A stretch of 64,000 bases of DNA from a bacterium. Its GTDB lineage: Bacteria > Auribacterota > Auribacteria > Auribacterales > Auribacteraceae. Positions within the stretch are counted from its first letter, which is position 1; each line of letters opens with the position of its first letter. The DNA lies in NCBI GenBank assembly GCA_018435605.1, contig JAHDNF010000026.1, positions 1 to 64,000 of the forward strand, read 5' to 3'. The position numbers and the translations under genes are program-made. Shown piece by piece: positions 60,518 through 64,000 of the stretch. Below the pieces are notes generated by a model that was not told where the DNA came from, searched no databases, and saw only the letters and a list, made by a program, of their open reading frames with translations.

Positions 60518-61522
60518 ATGAGCGGAATGAAAAAGATCGTGTTAATGCTAGTTGCTATTGCTGTCGTTATAGTATTGATGTTTGCCCTATCTGTTCGCAA
60601 TGGGGGTGATAACGGATCAACAGGGAAGCAATCGAAGGTGACTCTCGCGGCATCAAAGAACCCATGGACATCACTCGCGCTCATTGCGGATGCAAAGGGG
60701 TTCTTCACCGATGAGGGTCTTGATCTATCCATCGCATACCAAGATGGCGGCCGGTACTGCATGGACGCGCTTGTCGCAAAGTCTGTGGAATTCGCTACCA
60801 TTGTCGAGGTCAACGTCTCTTACTTGGGCTTCACAGGAAATAAGAATGTGACAGTCATCGGCTCGATTGTGGAATCGACGAGCACAGGCATCATAGGCCG
60901 CAGAAGCGCAGGAATAGAAAATGCTGGAGATCTTCGCGGAAAGACGCTCGCGTTTAGCCCTGGCACAGGTTCTGAATTGTATGCTCTTCGTTTCTTAGAA
61001 AAGCATGGCATCAAACCGGAAGAGGTCAAGATGCGTAAAATGCAACCCAACGTCATCCAAGGTGCCATGGTCGCCAAGGAAGTGGATGCAGCATGCACAT
61101 GGGATCCGTTCATTGAAAACTCCCGGCGTTCACTTGGTGATGATGCCATTACCTTTTTTGATCCGGAGGTCTATCTCGGTTACATGCACATCGCCGTACG
61201 GCGTAATTGGGCGACCGAGCATCGGGAAGAAGTTAAAGCCTTCCTGCGCGCCGTAAAGCGTGCCGGGGAATTTGTCGCCGCCAATCCTTCCGAAGCGCAA
61301 GCAATTGTGGCTGAGAAAGTAGCTATGAACCTCGACTTGGTTAAATCTATTTGGCCACTCTTTAGTTTCGGCCTTTCTATGGACCCGACCAATGGTACCG
61401 AGACTGCTGAAGGCGTGGCTGCTCTCATCAAGGCGAGCAATCCTGACTTCACCGACAAACCAATGACGGATTATTCGCAGTACTTCGACGACCAATACTT
61501 TATAGAGGCGTTTCAAGAATAG
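60518..61522 (+). CDS. ABC transporter substrate-binding protein (NrtA/SsuA/TauA-like)
   Basis: This protein of 334 residues starts with a membrane segment (KKIVLMLVAIAVVIVLMFAL), with no lipobox Cys, so it is likely membrane-anchored or exported. The NMT1/OphA-like substrate domain follows: LAASKNPWTSLALIADAKGF, SYLGFTGNKNVTVIGSIV, KTLAFSPGTGSELYALRFLE, AACTWDPFIENS. Substrates in the family include nitrate, sulfonates, taurine and thiamine precursors; which applies here cannot be told. It is first gene of a GC-richer operon, with AAGGAAA 10 bp upstream. Confidence 0.85.
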   Translation: MSGMKKIVLMLVAIAVVIVLMFALSVRNGGDNGSTGKQSKVTLAASKNPWTSLALIADAKGFFTDEGLDLSIAYQDGGRYCMDALVAKSVEFATIVEVNVSYLGFTGNKNVTVIGSIVESTSTGIIGRRSAGIENAGDLRGKTLAFSPGTGSELYALRFLEKHGIKPEEVKMRKMQPNVIQGAMVAKEVDAACTWDPFIENSRRSLGDDAITFFDPEVYLGYMHIAVRRNWATEHREEVKAFLRAVKRAGEFVAANPSEAQAIVAEKVAMNLDLVKSIWPLFSFGLSMDPTNGTETAEGVAALIKASNPDFTDKPMTDYSQYFDDQYFIEAFQE

Positions 61523-61533
61523 GTGTATAGCCA

Positions 61534-62340
61534 GTGACGAAAAACATATCACAACAATACAATGCTCAGGGGGACGGAGAACGCAGGCGACAGCGTTTTT
61601 CCTTCTGGTTTCTTGTTGGTCCTGCTGTGGTGGTTTTTATCTGGCAGGTGGTACATAGCCTTGCTGTGTTCGATCCATCTCTATTACCGGCCCCTTGGAC
61701 AACGCTTGCCGCCTTCGTTGACCAGTTTTCTTCCGGAGCAATCTTCCCTCACCTGTTTTCCACAATCTTGCGGACTGCCGCCGGATACGCTCTAGCCTCT
61801 GTGGTCGGGATAGCGGCAGGTTTGTTGATGGGAGCATCGCGACCTGTCTACGAATCTACTGTGACGGTCGTTGATTTCTTCCGCAGTATACCAGTCACCA
61901 GTCTCTATCCAGTGTTCGTGCTCACCTTGGGCGTCTCGCACATCTCCAAGATCGGCATGGTGTTTTTCGCATCGTTATTCATCGTCGCGCTGCAGAGTGC
62001 CTACGGTGTCCACCTTGCCAACCAAACCCGGCGGAAAATGGCACAGTTATACGGCGCCTCCCGCTGGCAAGTATTCCGCCTGGTGGTCTTTCCCGAAGCT
62101 CTTCCGCAAACGATGATCGGTCTTCGAATTGCGCTATCTTACTCGCTCATAGTGGCAGTCGTTTGTGAGATGTTCATGGGAAGCGAAACTGGGCTCGGTC
62201 AGCGAATCATTGAGACGTACACAACCTATGCGATCCCGGATATGTACGCCATTATCCTCATCACCGGCATTCTGGGATTCGGACTCAATCGCGCCTTCGA
62301 GGCGATAGAAGAGAGGGTTATCGGATGGGCAGCGAACTAG
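61534..62340 (+). CDS. ABC transporter permease (SsuC/TauC-like)
   Basis: A GTG start is used 12 bp after the binding protein gene. The 268-residue protein has about six membrane segments (FLVGPAVVVFIWQVVHSLAV, SVVGIAAGLLMG, ILITGILGFGLN). The EAA-loop binds the ATPase in YGASRWQVFRLVVFPEALPQ. It pairs with the downstream ATPase, whose gene overlaps its end by 16 bp. Confidence 0.9.
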   Translation: MTKNISQQYNAQGDGERRRQRFSFWFLVGPAVVVFIWQVVHSLAVFDPSLLPAPWTTLAAFVDQFSSGAIFPHLFSTILRTAAGYALASVVGIAAGLLMGASRPVYESTVTVVDFFRSIPVTSLYPVFVLTLGVSHISKIGMVFFASLFIVALQSAYGVHLANQTRRKMAQLYGASRWQVFRLVVFPEALPQTMIGLRIALSYSLIVAVVCEMFMGSETGLGQRIIETYTTYAIPDMYAIILITGILGFGLNRAFEAIEERVIGWAAN

Positions 62341-63149
62341 CCAAGGTCGCCGTCTCAGGCGTATGCAAGTCATTCTCCCTGTCGGACGGTTCAGTCCGCA
62401 CAGTTCTTCGCGACATTTCGCTTGAATTGGATGGACGCCGATTTACATCCTTGATTGGGCCAAACGGATGTGGAAAATCGACCTTTTTGGGTGTAATTGC
62501 GGGCATTATCCCCGCAGATTCCGGCACGGTTCAATGTGCGAATCTGAAGAACAGTCAGCCGCGTGTGGGATACGTCTGGCAGGACTACCGAGCCTCTCTA
62601 CTTCCTTGGCTAACCGCAGCCGAGAACGTTGCTTTCCCCCTTCGATTGCAAGGTGAGAGCAAAGAGAGGAGACTTGCCGCTGCCATCGCGATGATGCAAG
62701 AGTTCATGCCCACCGTTGACCCCAGAAAGCCCTGCTATCAACTCAGCGGCGGACAGCAACAACTGCTCTGCCTTCTTCGCAGCGCTGTTGTGCACCCCGA
62801 CTTGCTTCTCTTCGACGAACCGTTTTCCGCTCTTGACCAGAACAGGCGTTGGTCGATGACCACCTATGTCGAGCGGATTTGGCAGGCAACGAACGCCCCC
62901 GCCTTGTTCATTTCACACGATGTGGACGAAGCTATCTTGCTGGCCGACGATATCGTTCTGATGAATGCCGAAGGACGCATTGAAGATAGAATTCAGAATC
63001 CGCTCCCCCGACCGAGGCATCAGAAACTCCTGACCGACGTTCAGCACATCAAATGCAGGGATGCTGTAATTGCATTCCTGCTGGCCCAGGAGTCAGCTTC
63101 AAATGGAAAGACTGAGATGATAGACACCTTACATGAGGAGTTTCGATAA
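62325..63149 (+). CDS. ABC transporter ATP-binding protein (SsuB/TauB-like)
   Basis: The 274-residue protein has Walker A GPNGCGKSTFLG, Q-loop YVWQDYRASLLPWL, signature LSGGQQQ, Walker B LLLFDEPFSALD and switch His FISHDVDEAI. It couples ATP hydrolysis to import through the upstream permease. All motifs are complete. Confidence 0.93.
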   Translation: MGSELAKVAVSGVCKSFSLSDGSVRTVLRDISLELDGRRFTSLIGPNGCGKSTFLGVIAGIIPADSGTVQCANLKNSQPRVGYVWQDYRASLLPWLTAAENVAFPLRLQGESKERRLAAAIAMMQEFMPTVDPRKPCYQLSGGQQQLLCLLRSAVVHPDLLLFDEPFSALDQNRRWSMTTYVERIWQATNAPALFISHDVDEAILLADDIVLMNAEGRIEDRIQNPLPRPRHQKLLTDVQHIKCRDAVIAFLLAQESASNGKTEMIDTLHEEFR

Positions 63150-63151
63150 CG

Positions 63152-63865
63152 ATGACGTTGAATCCCAAGCAGAAAAAACAAATTGAACTCCAAGTCAAGG
63201 CTCACGCCATCCCATGGAAATACACGATCAACGTGCCGCGTGCAGTGGCAAAGCCTGTGCTCCGCGAACTCGTGATGTATCCCGGCGTTCTTCAGCCTCT
63301 CAGTTCAGGCCATTTCGGCCAGTTCCTGAATGACCACCCCGAGTTCTTCGAGGGCGAACGTGTTCTGGACATGGGATGTGGCTCGGGAGCGCTTGGAATC
63401 ATTATGGCCAAGCGTGGAGCCAGTAAAGTAGTTCTCGCCGATATTGACGAAAACTGCTGCGCCAACACACGCGAGAACGTCCGTCGTTTTCATGTCGACG
63501 CACGTTGCGAAATCGTCCAATCGGACTTGTTCGACAAGATTTCCGGGAAGTTTGGTCTGATTGTCTTCGCACATCCCTATTTCGGGGCGTCCCCAGTTCT
63601 TCCCGCTATTCCCGTGACCAGGGGCATGCTGGACGATGGGCAGCTCATCGCCAAGTTTCTTGATACCGCAAAGGCACACATGGCAGGCCCCATCCTCATG
63701 CCTTACCTCCACATGGCAGGCAAGACCAACGATCCAGCGGCTCAGGGCCCTAAACACGGATATCACGTTGAAACTCTGGAGGAAAGAAATCTCGGTGTCG
63801 GCTACCAACGGGGATCATACTCGGTCTATGCCTTGCATGACAAATCACGGAAGGAGCAACGATGA
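63152..63865 (+). CDS. SAM-dependent methyltransferase
   Basis: The 237-residue class I methyltransferase has motif I VLDMGCGSGALGIIMAKRG and motif II VVLADIDENCCANTREN. The NPPY position of N-methyltransferases reads FAHPYFG, so Asn is lost. The layout is like PrmA/HemK-type enzymes, but the target is unknown. It follows the importer ATPase by 2 bp and overlaps the next gene by 4 bp, suggesting it modifies the imported compound or its product. Confidence 0.82.
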   Translation: MTLNPKQKKQIELQVKAHAIPWKYTINVPRAVAKPVLRELVMYPGVLQPLSSGHFGQFLNDHPEFFEGERVLDMGCGSGALGIIMAKRGASKVVLADIDENCCANTRENVRRFHVDARCEIVQSDLFDKISGKFGLIVFAHPYFGASPVLPAIPVTRGMLDDGQLIAKFLDTAKAHMAGPILMPYLHMAGKTNDPAAQGPKHGYHVETLEERNLGVGYQRGSYSVYALHDKSRKEQR

Positions 63866-64000
63866 CAGAATATACACAGAATCTTCAGCCACCCCTCGAA
63901 GTCAAGGACTTCGAAATTCATGCCGTCTATGGCGTACATTTCAACATCCCCACTGATTCTCAGAATCGCGAGAAGTGGTACGAGTTTTTCGAACAGAAAA
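63862..64000 (+). CDS. Partial gene at the right edge, unknown
   Basis: ATG 63862 follows AAGGAG and opens MTEYTQNLQPPLEVKDFEIH, then AVYGVHFNIPTDSQNREKWY; it runs off the window after 46 codons. The DFEIHAVYGVHF phrase recalls no family I can name. It belongs to the importer-methyltransferase operon. Confidence 0.6.
   Translation, partial: MTEYTQNLQPPLEVKDFEIHAVYGVHFNIPTDSQNREKWYEFFEQK

Noticed and set aside
1-64000. tRNA or rRNA genes, including a tRNA attachment site for the integrases
   Set aside because: I saw no cloverleaf or rRNA signature on either strand; reading by eye could miss a divergent tRNA.

Overview
The window is a bacterial chromosome segment made mostly of accessory DNA. 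Several proteins end in PEP-CTERM sorting tails. There are formylglycine-generating-enzyme (SUMF1) domain proteins with signal peptides, single-ORF rve-type transposases and lipoprotein or secretion signals. Together these suggest a Gram-negative, environmental bacterium, most likely of the PVC group (Lentisphaerota, Kiritimatiellota, Verrucomicrobiota or Planctomycetota). That placement is inference; no rRNA or tRNA is visible to confirm it.

Layout. (1) 1-18,472: a degraded lambda-like siphoprophage, read on the minus strand: small terminase (5' end lost), large terminase, zinc-ribbon protein, gpW, portal, protease/scaffold, decoration protein, capsid, head-tail joiners, tail tube, a frameshifted G/GT chaperone, tape measure, gpM, gpL, gpK and a broken gpJ. 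Lysis, replication, repressor and tail-fibre genes are absent. AT-rich extra genes sit inside it, including two PEP-CTERM proteins of C-type-lectin-like fold. A third SUMF1 protein, behind a 22-bp tandem repeat, lies at the left edge. (2) 18,473-20,187: a truncated HTH gene and an rve/DDE transposase mark the torn right end of the prophage. (3) 20,285-24,717: a compact operon of an acyl-carrier-like protein, XRE regulator, ImmA/IrrE protease, thymidylate-synthase-like enzyme, 5-hmdU-DNA-kinase/aGPT-Pplase-like protein and radical SAM/SPASM protein. I read it as a DNA thymine (pyrimidine) hypermodification island, and it is the best candidate here for an undescribed system. (4) 24,863-37,247: a type I restriction-modification operon with a half-HsdS, HsdM, DinD, HsdS, an FRG protein, DUF2188, HAD hydrolase, RuvC-like protein, Ser/Thr kinase, HsdR and a YgjP-type metallopeptidase. 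Cargo genes are followed by short duplicated ends of the preceding genes, as if inserted into slots.

(5) 37,616-44,678: an AAA/DUF4143 ATPase, hypotheticals and two tyrosine recombinases, each preceded by marked inverted repeats. (6) 44,869-50,367: a PEP-CTERM protein and a 1625-residue secreted subtilase with beta-helix and LamG domains. (7) 50,457-59,936: a minus-strand plasmid- or ICE-like block: SAP-domain protein, MoxR ATPase, metallopeptidase/vWA protein, GP88, SSB-like protein, HerA/FtsK-type ATPase with nuclease-like tail, and a coiled-coil protein, plus a plus-strand membrane GAF-like gene. (8) 60,342-64,000: a dead XRE gene, then a GC-richer chromosomal-type operon for a nitrate/sulfonate/thiamine-precursor-type ABC importer, a methyltransferase and a partial gene.

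Regions 3 and 4 are adjacent and co-oriented. The first may alter genomic thymine (or another base) while the second restricts unmethylated DNA, so the pair may act as a layered self/non-self system. All functions are inferred from motifs I could read; no database search was possible.
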